NCBI GenBank assembly: GCA_963763325.1
Contig: CAVXOL010000001.1
Location: forward strand, 310,001 to 374,000
Source of the DNA: JBBECJ01 sp963763325
GTDB lineage: Bacteria; Chloroflexota; Chloroflexia; Thermomicrobiales; CFX8
Direction of reading: 5' to 3'
Length of the DNA: 64,000 bases
Part shown: piece after piece, positions 8,688-17,269 of the stretch
Numbering within the stretch: position 1 is the first letter of the stretch
Layout of the letters: each line of letters starts with the position of its first letter
Position numbers and translations under genes: made by a program
The notes under the pieces: generated by a model
Databases searched by the model: none
Told to the model about the DNA's origin: nothing
Seen by the model: only the letters and a program-made list of their open reading frames with translations

Positions 8688-11660
8688 TCAGCCGTTGGTG
8701 GAGCGATCGATCAGGCCGTGCTCGTAGGCCACGCTGGCTGCCGCCGTCCGTGACCCAACGCCGAGTTTGTTGTAGATCGACTCGAGGTGGCGACCGACGG
8801 TGCGACGGGAAATCGACAGCTGCTCGCCCACGTCTGCGTCGGTCAGTCCCACGGCGACGAGGCGAAGCACGTCGATCTCGCGCGGACTGAGCCCAATTGC
8901 GTCTGGTGTCGCCTTGGGGAGGATGCTGGTACGGGGAAGGCGTGCGTCCACGCCACGGCGGAAGCTGCGGCGTAGGTCGTCGGTTGGGAGCGTCAGGGCA
9001 AGGTCGTCAACCATCGTCAGCGCCCGATCGAACGTTGAGCGCGCCTCGTCGATCCGCCCTGTGTCGTGCAACAGGTGGCCGAGTGCGACGTCGACCCGCC
9101 AGAGGAGGTGTCGGTCGTCGCGATCGAGCGCACCGCGCCGCGCCGCACGGTGCTCCTCCTCCGCCTCGTTGAGGCGACCGAGGACGTGCAACGCCTGCCC
9201 ACGAACAAGGGCAAGCCACGGGAGTGAGCGCGGTCCGGCGGCGTGTGGTGCGGTGACGACCAGGTGACTGGTTGTCTCCAACGCCTGCTCTGCCTCACCA
9301 CGTGCGAGCATGAGCCATGCCCAGGCAAGGCGACAACGCCGCTGCCCGGTGGACTGAACGTGCTGGTATCCAGAGAGTCCTGCCTCGGCAATGGCGGCGG
9401 CACGATCGAGGTCTCCGTCCTCGATCAGGAGCATGGCCAGTTCCGCGGCCGCCAGCGCGGTCCAGTAAGGCGACGCGATCGTTTGCGCCTGGACGTAGGC
9501 CGCCTCCAGGTGATCGCGCGCTTGCTCCAGATCAAACACGTCGGAGTACATGCGACCGAGCGCCACATGCCCACAGACGATCCACTGCTGGTGACCGATC
9601 CGCTCCGCGATCGCCATGCCCGCACCTGCGAGGCGGAGCGCGTCGCCCATCTGGCCGCGCGCGGCGCGAATCGCCCCGGCTTGAATCTGCGCGTACGACT
9701 GGCCGGCAGCCCACCCGATCTCACGCGCGATGGTGTTTGCACGGGCGTTGAGGCCGAACCAGTGATCCATTGCCCCGTCAGCCGTGACGACGGCATCAGT
9801 CTCGAAGTTGCCACCGGTCGTTGACCAGTTGGTCAGGGCTGAGACCAGGAGTTGCCGCTCGCCAAGCTCGTCGAGGAGTGCGACGACCCGCGCATAGTCC
9901 TGGGCGGCGCCACGGACATCGCCGGCGACGTAGCGTGCGAGGGCCAGTAGATCGCCGGTCGCGGCGATCCTGTGGCGATCGCTGAGCCGGGTAAAGAGCG
10001 CGAGTGCGTCCTCGTGACACGTAATCGCTCGGTGCGGTTCTTCGTTGTTGACGTGCCAGTTGCCTACCGCGTTGAGGCTGTCGGCCACTGCCGTTTCGTC
10101 GAGATCCTCGCGCGCCAGGGCCAGCGCACGGTGGAATGCCTCGCCAGCGCGGCGGTAGTCGCGCTCGGCCCAGAGTGACCCGAGGTCGAGGAGGGCTTGC
10201 CACTCAGCGCGGCGGTCACCCATGGCCCTGGACGCACGGAGGACCTCCTCGTAATCCGCGCGCGCACGGACGACGTCGCCGACCATCTCCCATGCCTGGC
10301 CACGCGTGCGGAGCGCCGACATCGGGAGCGCGCCGCCGCATCGCGTGGCGACGTCCGTTGCCTGCGTCAAAAAGGCAACCGCGTCGTGTGGGGCGTAGTG
10401 GGCCAGGCTCGCCTCCCCAGCCCGCACGAGCCACTCGATGGCGCGAGGATCGTGGGCGGCACGCAGATGATGCGCGACCGCCACCGGTGCAGGCGTCGCC
10501 GCTGCGAGCAGCGTCTCGGCGATCCGTCGGTGCCGAGCGCGGCGGCGGAGTGCATTCTGCCGCTGATACAACGTCTCGCGCATGAGCGCATGGCGGAAGT
10601 GGAGTTGGTCATCATCGGATGCTGTCTCGGTCACGATCTGGCTGGCAAGCGCGTCATCCATCATCCCGACCAGATCATCGTCCGTGGCATCGCTTGCGGC
10701 CTGGAGCAGGGAGAGCGGCACGTCCTGCCCGATGATGGCGGCATACTCGAGCAGTACCTGGGTGGTCGCGGGCAGCAGCGCGAGTCGCTGCTCGATGACG
10801 TGCCGCACGAGGGGTGGGACGGCGATACTGGTCGGCGGAGAGAAGCTCCAATGGTCACCGTCGGGCTTGAGCGCTCCAGCCTGTTCCAGGGCCAGCAGGA
10901 CTTCGCCGGTGAAGAAGGGATTGCCCTCGGCTGAGCGCTGGATCCAGCCGGCGAGCGCATCGAGATCGTCATCTGCGAGTCGATAGCGCTCGGCAATGAG
11001 ATCGCGCACTCCAGCCGTCCCGAGCCGTTGCAACTCCAGCCGCAGTGGCTGCGTTTCGCGGATTATCGCCGGAAGGATCCGCGTGAACGGCGCCGGACTC
11101 CATCCCTCGCCGTCGCGCCAGGTGATCACCAGCAGCACCGGGAGGCGCGTGAGATGGCGACCGATGAAGCGCACAAGATCAAGACTGGCGGCATCTGCCC
11201 ACTGGACGTCTTCGAGGATCACCACGACTGGCTGCCGGGCCGCAATCGTCGCTAACCAGGCGCCGACCTGTTCGAAGACCTCCAGGCGTGAGGTGGTGAG
11301 CATCGTTGAGCCGTCGTCTGAGCCGTCGGTGACAACGGCGGATGGAGGCGGTGCCACGTCGTCCGAGCGGTTGCTGCGCACGGCTTCCGACCATGGACCA
11401 TAGGATGGTGTGAGCGCCAGATCGTAGCAGCCACCCACGAGCACGACGGCGCCCTGCCGACGAGCGGCCGATGCCAAGGCCGTGGCCAACGTGGTCTTGC
11501 CGACACCGGCCTCTCCGGACAGCGTGATAACCCCGCCCCGCCCGCGGAGTGCGTCGACGAGACGATCCGTCAGCCGATCCCACTCCCGCTCGCGGCCAGG
11601 CGGTGGCATGCTGGGATCACGCGGCGGGGTGGCGTTCGCGGGTGGGTCTGGCAGCTGCAT
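8688..11660 (-). CDS. STAND ATPase transcriptional regulator, LuxR-type (AAA-TPR-HTH)
   Basis: A 990-residue MalT/LAL-like protein. An AAA_16 NTPase domain begins near residue 20: Walker A GEAGVGKTT at about 49-57 and Walker B region VVVILEDVQWAD. A long tetratricopeptide-like helical region follows, then a C-terminal LuxR helix-turn-helix (LSPREIDVLRLVAVGLTD, then ISRRTVGRHLESIYNKLGV). It should bind ATP and an inducer, oligomerise and activate transcription. The NTPase part, including GGCYDLALTPSYGPW, closely matches the TIR protein at 19.4 kb (GGCYDLTTTPPYGPW), so the two share a core with different ends. A 17-bp palindrome lies 42 bp upstream of the start. The BBE oxidoreductase downstream is a plausible target. 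Confidence 0.9.
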   Translation of the reverse strand: MQLPDPPANATPPRDPSMPPPGREREWDRLTDRLVDALRGRGGVITLSGEAGVGKTTLATALASAARRQGAVVLVGGCYDLALTPSYGPWSEAVRSNRSDDVAPPPSAVVTDGSDDGSTMLTTSRLEVFEQVGAWLATIAARQPVVVILEDVQWADAASLDLVRFIGRHLTRLPVLLVITWRDGEGWSPAPFTRILPAIIRETQPLRLELQRLGTAGVRDLIAERYRLADDDLDALAGWIQRSAEGNPFFTGEVLLALEQAGALKPDGDHWSFSPPTSIAVPPLVRHVIEQRLALLPATTQVLLEYAAIIGQDVPLSLLQAASDATDDDLVGMMDDALASQIVTETASDDDQLHFRHALMRETLYQRQNALRRRARHRRIAETLLAAATPAPVAVAHHLRAAHDPRAIEWLVRAGEASLAHYAPHDAVAFLTQATDVATRCGGALPMSALRTRGQAWEMVGDVVRARADYEEVLRASRAMGDRRAEWQALLDLGSLWAERDYRRAGEAFHRALALAREDLDETAVADSLNAVGNWHVNNEEPHRAITCHEDALALFTRLSDRHRIAATGDLLALARYVAGDVRGAAQDYARVVALLDELGERQLLVSALTNWSTTGGNFETDAVVTADGAMDHWFGLNARANTIAREIGWAAGQSYAQIQAGAIRAARGQMGDALRLAGAGMAIAERIGHQQWIVCGHVALGRMYSDVFDLEQARDHLEAAYVQAQTIASPYWTALAAAELAMLLIEDGDLDRAAAIAEAGLSGYQHVQSTGQRRCRLAWAWLMLARGEAEQALETTSHLVVTAPHAAGPRSLPWLALVRGQALHVLGRLNEAEEEHRAARRGALDRDDRHLLWRVDVALGHLLHDTGRIDEARSTFDRALTMVDDLALTLPTDDLRRSFRRGVDARLPRTSILPKATPDAIGLSPREIDVLRLVAVGLTDADVGEQLSISRRTVGRHLESIYNKLGVGSRTAAASVAYEHGLIDRSTNG

Positions 11661-11701
11661 GCGGGATGCTCCATGAGACGGCGTGCAGCGGGTGTGTTGC
11701 T

Positions 11702-11718
11702 GTCAGTGTAGCACTGAC
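11702..11718. promoter_or_regulatory. 17-bp palindromic operator candidate
   Basis: GTCAGTG-TAG-CACTGAC, perfect 7-bp arms, centred about 50 bp upstream of the ATG of the STAND-LuxR gene. Position and symmetry fit a dimeric regulator site at its promoter; autoregulation is only an inference. Confidence 0.4.
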
Positions 11719-12161
11719 CGCTCACTGGACTTGAGCGCTCCTTGGGTAGACTGAGGTCGATGACGTCGGTCCGTTGCCATAACCTGACTCCACCCGATCA
11801 CACCTGATCCAACCTGGGCAGCCTTCGCGCACGTCGGACCGGTCGTGTCCCAGGCACCATGTGCGTCGCCCCGGATGTCAACGGCGGCAATGCGGGTAAG
11901 GCATCTTGTGGAAGCCTCAGCTGTGTGCGTGCTTGTAACAACTGATCGGCGGTTCTCGCAAGCCGATTGATCTCGGTCATCACCCGAAGGATGTGCACGC
12001 GTGGCGCAAATACGCTTGGCACCGCGCGTTGACTCCATCGCATCGCGATTGGGCCGCTCTGCGACTGCTGCCGTCGCTTGCACGCCGCTATTACCCACGT
12101 CGCCCCATTCGACTGCTGAGCAAATACAGACTATGCGCGGCACGGCATCTCTTGAGCAGAC

Positions 12162-12201
12162 GCGTCTCATAACTTAGTGATGTGGACAGCATATGAGACG
12201 C
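12162..12201. repeat. inverted repeat GCGTCTCATA / TATGAGACGC
   Basis: Perfect 10-bp arms (12162-12171, 12192-12201) with a 20-bp spacer, about 500 bp upstream of the nearest gene start. It shares the GTCTCA core with other intergenic motifs of this window. Confidence 0.4.
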
Positions 12202-12280
12202 TCGAATTGAGGAATTCCCCATTGCCACACAGACATCGATCCACCACTATCGGTCGCCTACTCGAGTCGCTAATACGGAC

Positions 12281-12430
12281 GGGCCTGGTGAAAAACCCCA
12301 TCGCTAGCGTCGACGACCTACGTTTCGGCAGATGATCCTGGCTCAAAGGCCTGATTCCACGTCAATCAGGCCCGTTTTCGAAGGTTTCGACGCCCTGTCA
12401 CACCCGGCAACCGGCTTTTTCACCGCGCCC
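12281..12430. mobile_element. 150-bp MITE-like element
   Basis: The ends are imperfect inverted repeats: left GGGCCTGGTGAAAAACCC (12281-12298), right complement GGGCGCGGTGAAAAAGCC. GGTGAAAAA is shared exactly. Inside is a GGCCTGATT hairpin (12348-12372) followed by CGTTTT. No coding capacity. Terminal repeats of this type occur on transposons, so I read this as a non-autonomous relative. No target duplication is clear. Confidence 0.5.
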
Positions 12431-12462
12431 CGACGTTTCTGAGACAGTACGATCGTGTCTCA
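12430..12462. promoter_or_regulatory. CCGACGTTT box joined to TGAGACA palindrome
   Basis: CCGACGTTTCTGAGACA (12430-12446) is followed by TGTCTCA (12456-12462), so TGAGACA-N9-TGTCTCA forms a perfect 7-bp inverted repeat. The CCGACGTTT part recurs at about 5931 (as CGGACGTTT), 23125 and 32212 next to a (T)GMGAC end. Confidence 0.35.
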
Positions 12463-12694
12463 TCAGCGCGCTGCGGTCATGCGTCATCCATTGCGCCATT
12501 CCGCAGCGGCCGTGCTGGTGGTGCCAACTGGCGGACCATCGTCACTGGTCGCTCGGGCCAGCAGCATGTGTCGCGGTGGATCAGTAAGCATCCGTGCTAG
12601 GAGTCGGTTCAACGACGAAGCATCGCCGCTGCTGCGCTTCTGCGCTGCTGAGCTTCTGATGAATCCTGTTTGCGCCGGCGTCGTGAGACGGGCG

Positions 12695-15061
12695 TCAGCC
12701 TGGATCTATGACGAGTCCAAGCCGGATGGCCGTCGTCGCGGCGGCGGTGCGCGAGTTGACGCCGAGCTTGTTGAAGATGCTGCCGACATGGCCCTGGGCC
12801 GTGCGGTGGCTGATGAAGAGCGCCTCGGCAATCTCACGATCCGAGTGGCCGGCGACCAGCAGCTGCACCACCTCCTGCTCGCGTGGCGAGAGGACACCTG
12901 ATCCCGCGGTCGCCGGGCGGGCAACCGGCGGGTGCCACTGCTGGACCTCGGCGAGTGCCTCGTCGAGGGCGAGCGTCATCCCAGCCTCGTGTGCCGCCGC
13001 GAACGCCACCGTGTCGAGGCTCGCCCGGGTCGCGGCGAGCGTCCGCGTCCACAACCCATGATGTGGCACGGCGGCCATGCCGACGCGCGAACAGGCGGCG
13101 TCGACCACCCCGAGCCAGCGGGCGGCGACGTCCGACTGGCTCACCGCCTGCGCAACCGCGGCCATGCCGGCAACCACATCGATGATGCCGATCTGGAAGT
13201 CGATCGTGGCAAACTCGGCCAGGGCGTCCAAGAGGTGGCTGTGTGCGTCGGTGATGGCACCGCGACTGAGAGCAATCTGCGCGAGGTTGATGCGCACCAT
13301 CGCCAGGTCAAACCGATCGTCGTTGGCCGCTGGGTGCGCAAGCGCCATGCGGCAGTAGTGCTCGGAGCGCTCGAGGTCGCCCAGCCGCCAGGCGGTATCC
13401 CCCAGGTTGACGAGTTGGTTGATGGTCCCGACCGTGTCGCCGATGGCGACGTAGCGTTCACGCGCTGCCTCGAAGCGGGCCAGAGCCTGCTCATCACGGC
13501 CAGCCCGTTCTTCAGCGAGGCCGATGTTCGCCAGGCAGCGCGCGGCGAAGGCGTCATCACCGGTGGTGATGGACAGCGACAGGCTCTCCTCGAAGATGGC
13601 AATCGCCTGGTCCTGGTCGTCCTCACCCGTCTCACTGTTGATCTTCGCCAGGGCGAACAACCCACGGGCTCGCAGGTCTGGCGCGGCGGTGTCGCCAGCG
13701 GCGAGGGTGCGCTCCAGCCAGTCACGCGCCTCGCGCAGCGCTCCCTGCATGTACCAGACGGGATACAGCCAGACGGCGAGTTGCAGCGCGGCCGGGGGAT
13801 GGTGACCATGCAGCCAGGTGAGGGCGACGCGGAAGTTATCTCGCTCGGCTGTGACGTGGCGAACCGCGTCAGGCACCGCGCGACGCAGATCGGCGGTCGT
13901 CGTCTGCTGGGCGACGGCGTAACACCACTCGGCGTGGCGACGGTGCGTCTCGAGCTGCTCGCCACTGAGCGTCAGTTGTTCCTGCCCATACTCGCGGATG
14001 ATCTCCAGCAGCGCGAAACGACGGCCCGCCGGACCAGACATGGGTTGGACGAGGCTCTTGCCGACCAGCGAGTCGAGCAGATCAAGCGTGTCGTCGCCTG
14101 GAACGACCGCCTCGGCGGCGGCGAGGGAGAAGCCACCGGCGAAGACGGACAGGCGCCGGAACAGCGCCTGCTCACGTGCGTCGAGCAGGTCGTAACTCCA
14201 GTCGATCGCGCCACGCATCGTCTGCAGGCGCGCCGGCTGATCGCGAGCACCGCCAATGAGTACGCGCAGGCGACGACTCAACCGCGCGGCCAGGTCCTGG
14301 GGTGAGAGCACCTTCGTCCGAGCGGCGGCCAGTTCAATTGCCAATGGCAAGCCATCCAGCCGTTGGCAGATCTCGATGATCGCCGACGCGTTCGCGTCAG
14401 TCAGTTCGAAGGTTGGATCGATGGCGCGGGCCCGCAGGAGGAAGAGCGCCACCGCCTCGCTGGCCGCGATCTCCGCCAGGGAGCGCGAGCGAGACGCACC
14501 CGGCACGGTCATCGGCGCGACGACGAATTCCTGTTCACCACTGACACCAAGGACGATGCGGCTGGTCACGATGATCGTTACGGACGGGCAGGCCGACAGC
14601 AGGTCCGTGACGAGTGGTCCGGCGGCAACGATCTGTTCAAAGGTATCCAGCACCAGGAGTCGTGGCGGGCCAGCCAGCACTGAGACGAGGTGCGTAACCA
14701 ACGGGACGGTGCCGGCCTCGGGGAAGCCGATCACGGCGGCGATCGCCAGCAGCAGGTGGTCCGGATCAGTGACCGCTGCCAGTGGGACGAAGGCGATGCC
14801 GCCGGGGTACTCGCCGCTGACCTCGTCGGCCAGTCGCAACGCCAGCCGGGTCTTGCCGACTCCACCCGGTCCGGTCAGCGTCAGCAGCCGGATGGTCTCG
14901 GTCCGCAGCAGACCGGCTGCCTGCGCCACCTGCTGCGGACGCTCAACAAGTGGCGTCAACGGGACCGGCAACGACCAGGCGGGCGCACGGATCCGCCCCG
15001 GCGCGATCGGCGTCGGCGCTGGCAGCGGGCGCGGAGCTGCGGTTGAGACGAACGATGTCAT
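12695..15061 (-). CDS. STAND ATPase transcriptional regulator, LuxR-type (second copy)
   Basis: A 788-residue regulator with an NB-ARC-like NTPase domain: Walker A TGPGGVGKTRL, Walker B LLVLDTFEQIVAA, the sensor-like TSRIVLGVSGEQEF, and the GLPLAIELAAART motif. TPR-like helices follow, then a C-terminal LuxR HTH (LSPREQEVVQLLVAGHSD, then ISHRTAQGHVGSIFNKLGV). It differs from the 8.7-kb copy in having a plant-R-like NB-ARC rather than an AAA_16 core. Start set at ATG 15061 (MTSFVSTAAPRP); the frame is open 29 codons further upstream, but that part overlaps the tandem promoter repeats. A DNA-binding activator role is well supported; the ligand is unknown. Confidence 0.88.
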   Translation of the reverse strand: MTSFVSTAAPRPLPAPTPIAPGRIRAPAWSLPVPLTPLVERPQQVAQAAGLLRTETIRLLTLTGPGGVGKTRLALRLADEVSGEYPGGIAFVPLAAVTDPDHLLLAIAAVIGFPEAGTVPLVTHLVSVLAGPPRLLVLDTFEQIVAAGPLVTDLLSACPSVTIIVTSRIVLGVSGEQEFVVAPMTVPGASRSRSLAEIAASEAVALFLLRARAIDPTFELTDANASAIIEICQRLDGLPLAIELAAARTKVLSPQDLAARLSRRLRVLIGGARDQPARLQTMRGAIDWSYDLLDAREQALFRRLSVFAGGFSLAAAEAVVPGDDTLDLLDSLVGKSLVQPMSGPAGRRFALLEIIREYGQEQLTLSGEQLETHRRHAEWCYAVAQQTTTADLRRAVPDAVRHVTAERDNFRVALTWLHGHHPPAALQLAVWLYPVWYMQGALREARDWLERTLAAGDTAAPDLRARGLFALAKINSETGEDDQDQAIAIFEESLSLSITTGDDAFAARCLANIGLAEERAGRDEQALARFEAARERYVAIGDTVGTINQLVNLGDTAWRLGDLERSEHYCRMALAHPAANDDRFDLAMVRINLAQIALSRGAITDAHSHLLDALAEFATIDFQIGIIDVVAGMAAVAQAVSQSDVAARWLGVVDAACSRVGMAAVPHHGLWTRTLAATRASLDTVAFAAAHEAGMTLALDEALAEVQQWHPPVARPATAGSGVLSPREQEVVQLLVAGHSDREIAEALFISHRTAQGHVGSIFNKLGVNSRTAAATTAIRLGLVIDPG

Positions 15062-15094
15062 ACTGCGACCGTCTCTCGTCAGGGCTGGGATAGT

Positions 15095-15148
15095 GACACG
15101 ATACGTGCACGATACACCCCGGACATGACACGCACAAGACACGCACAA
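15095..15148. promoter_or_regulatory. 11-bp tandem repeats upstream of the STAND-LuxR gene
   Basis: GACACGCACAA is repeated exactly head-to-tail at 15127-15137 and 15138-15148. Nearer the gene, CACGATAC occurs at 15097 and 15108, again 11 bp apart. Helical-turn spacing of direct repeats is the usual binding pattern of MalT-, SARP- and STAND-type activators. The array sits 35-90 bp upstream of the start. Confidence 0.45.
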
Positions 15149-15276
15149 CCGGTGTCAAGTGTCGCTGATCCAGTGAAGTCAGACGGAGCACGTCTGGTGG
15201 TGCACCGTCGTATGCCAGACGACCATGGTCGTATCCTGTGCGTCAGACGGAGATGACCGGAAAGGTAGGTGTCGCC

Positions 15277-15663
15277 ATGCTTCGATCACTAACCATGCGG
15301 CGGGTCCAGTACGTTCAGATGTTGACGCGACTGCGCGGAATGGGGGTGGACGTCGCCGACCTCCAGCGGCTCGCCGCGCCATTCGAACGCGGTGAGCAGA
15401 GTGCCTTCGAGATTGAGGCGGAGACCGAGGACGGTCTGCGCGCGTTTGATCTCCAGGTGCTGACCGATCACAAGGAACGACGGGTGACCGGCTTGCTCAG
15501 CGAGATCAATCGCGACCTGACCGCGCCCTTGGCGCCGGACTTGTGGCATCCGCGGCGGCAGGTTGCCGCCCAGACGGAGCAGGAGGTCCTGACCTGGGCA
15601 CTGACGCTGGTTATGCGCGTGCTCGACGGGAGGCCAGGGGATAACGTGCCCGACGACGTTTGA
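15277..15663 (+). CDS. hypothetical protein, 128 aa
   Basis: A small soluble protein starting at ATG 15277 behind AAAGGTAGGTG; an upstream ATG at 15253 in frame lacks a good site. The sequence is mostly helical and charged (LRGMGVDVADLQRLAAPFERGE; FEIEAETEDG), ending with a helix VLTWALTLVMRVLDG. No family recognised. Divergent from the STAND gene at 15061 and convergent with the histidine kinase. Confidence 0.6.
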   Translation: MLRSLTMRRVQYVQMLTRLRGMGVDVADLQRLAAPFERGEQSAFEIEAETEDGLRAFDLQVLTDHKERRVTGLLSEINRDLTAPLAPDLWHPRRQVAAQTEQEVLTWALTLVMRVLDGRPGDNVPDDV

Positions 15664-15808
15664 GCGCCACCGTGGCTGCCAGTGCGCATAAGGACTGATG
15701 GCGACCACCACCCGACAGCGATCGGAGCGTGAGGTGGTTGGGCGCACACCGAGAGCAGATTCTGCTGCAGCCGCACGAAGACGACACGATCGGTGTCGCT
15801 TAGCGCTG

Positions 15809-17006
15809 CTAGTTGAGCGGGATCGTGGCGCACACGCAGGTGCCAGCGCCAGGCGTGCTGGTCACCGTTACCTGGCCGCCGAGGCGTTCGGCGCGTTCCG
15901 GCATGGATGTGAGCCCGAGATGTCCCGGGAACGACCCCGTCGTGTCGAAGCCCGCGCCATCGTCGGCTACCTTGAGGGTGATCACGTCGCCCTGGTAGTC
16001 GAGACGCAGCTGGATCGTGCGCGGGCTAGCATGCTTGACCGCGTTGTGCATCGCTTCCTGGGCAATCCGGTAGAGCGCGTCCTTGACCAGGATCGGGACG
16101 TCCGGCTCAGCCTCATACGTCGCTTCAATGGCGACGCGATAACGGGCACTGAGCGCCGCCGCCTGCCGTTCGATGGCGCGGATGAGGCCCTCGTGCTCCA
16201 ATGACTCTGGCCGCAGCTCGAAGATCAACGCCCGCATCTCGGCCAGTCCCGTATTCGCCAACTCGAGGATGTAATTGAGCGGGTCAGCCACCTGCTCCGG
16301 TTCGCGCTCGAGCAGCGTGAGGGCGGTCTGCGCCCCCAGGCCGATGCCGAACAGGGCTTGGGAGACCGAGTCATGGAGTTCGCGGGACAGACGCTGGCGT
16401 TCTTCGAGCACCGCCAGTTCGCGGGCGTGTTCGTAGAGGCGTGCGTTCTCGATCGCCACGGCGGCGTGATTGGCCAAGGCCATCGCCAGGCGGGCCTCAT
16501 GCGGCTCGATAGGCGTCGCGCTCGGGTGACGAGACGGCCAGCATGCCGAGCAACTGGTCCTTGACGGCCAGTGGGACGCCCAGCCAGGAGGTAACGTGGG
16601 CGAACAGTGGATCGAGCCGGTCGCCGACCGAGGCGCGATAGCCGGCGGCGTCGTCTCCTGGGCCACGGACGTCGCCAATGATGATTGGCTCGCCACGTTG
16701 CATGGCGACCCACTCGCGCGAGTTTGGGTCAAACGGAAAGCGCTGCCTCTGGACGTTCGGCATCGGTGGCCGATGCGGTGGTCGGCGGTTGGCGATCACG
16801 CGCAGCTCCGTGTCCTCGACGAGCAGGATCGAGCCGCTGTCGTACGGAACAACCCGTTGGAGTTGGTCGAAGATCAACTCAAGTAACGGCGCGAGGTCGA
16901 GCGTGGCGACGACCAGACGGGAGACGTCGAGCAGTGTGGTCAGTTCGCGGGTGCGTTCGTCGAGCTGCTGTTCAAGCGAGAAGCGCTCACCAGTGTCGTC
17001 ATCCAC
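15809..17006 (-). CDS. GAF-domain sensor histidine kinase (HisKA_3 type), one frameshift
   Basis: About 399 residues in two frames. The N-terminus (from 17006) has a short coiled coil (LEQQLDERTRELTTLLDVSRLV) and a GAF domain ending DQLLGMLAVSSPERDAY. After a break near 16505-16520 the GAF tail EARLAMALANHAAVAIENARLYEHA continues into a DegS/NarX-like dimerisation helix with the phospho-acceptor His (LSRELHDSVSQALFG) and a HATPase domain (QEAMHNAVKHA; VADDGAGF; GLTSMPERAERLGG). No transmembrane segment, so a cytosolic sensor. Such kinases pair with NarL-type response regulators, but none is adjacent. Confidence 0.82.
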
Positions 17007-17269
17007 GGTGCCGACCTTTGCAGCGGAGCAACGGTGAGACCACCATCATGCGAGCAGGAACGGCCGCCGTCAACCACCGCGCGCCAGCACGGTGGCGGTC
17101 GGAATGTCCCACGATGCATCGGGTGTCGATGGCTCACGACCCAGTGAGCCATGCACCAATTGAGACACGTCGTGACGCCCCCGGACGAACTGGGGGCGTC
17201 ACTGCATCAATGTGGGGTGGCGCGGACGGCGAGCGCTGCCGTGCGACGCGTCCTCCGTGGGCTCCTGAC

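Larger units (their letters stand above)
11661..12694. other. 1-kb regulatory/repeat-rich intergenic region
   Basis: About 1 kb between two minus-strand STAND genes. I see no gene with a ribosome-binding site or family signature. It does contain a 17-bp palindrome (11702-11718), a 10-bp inverted repeat (12162-12201), a 150-bp MITE-like element (12281-12430) and a TGAGACA palindrome (12440-12462), each listed separately. Confidence 0.5.

Noticed and set aside
11703..12170. 155-residue minus-strand frame in the 1-kb intergenic region
   Set aside because: No family-like motif and no Shine-Dalgarno; it crosses inverted repeats.
12932..14305. 457-residue plus-strand frame inside the STAND-LuxR gene
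   Set aside because: Shadow of the opposite coding strand with no domain signature.
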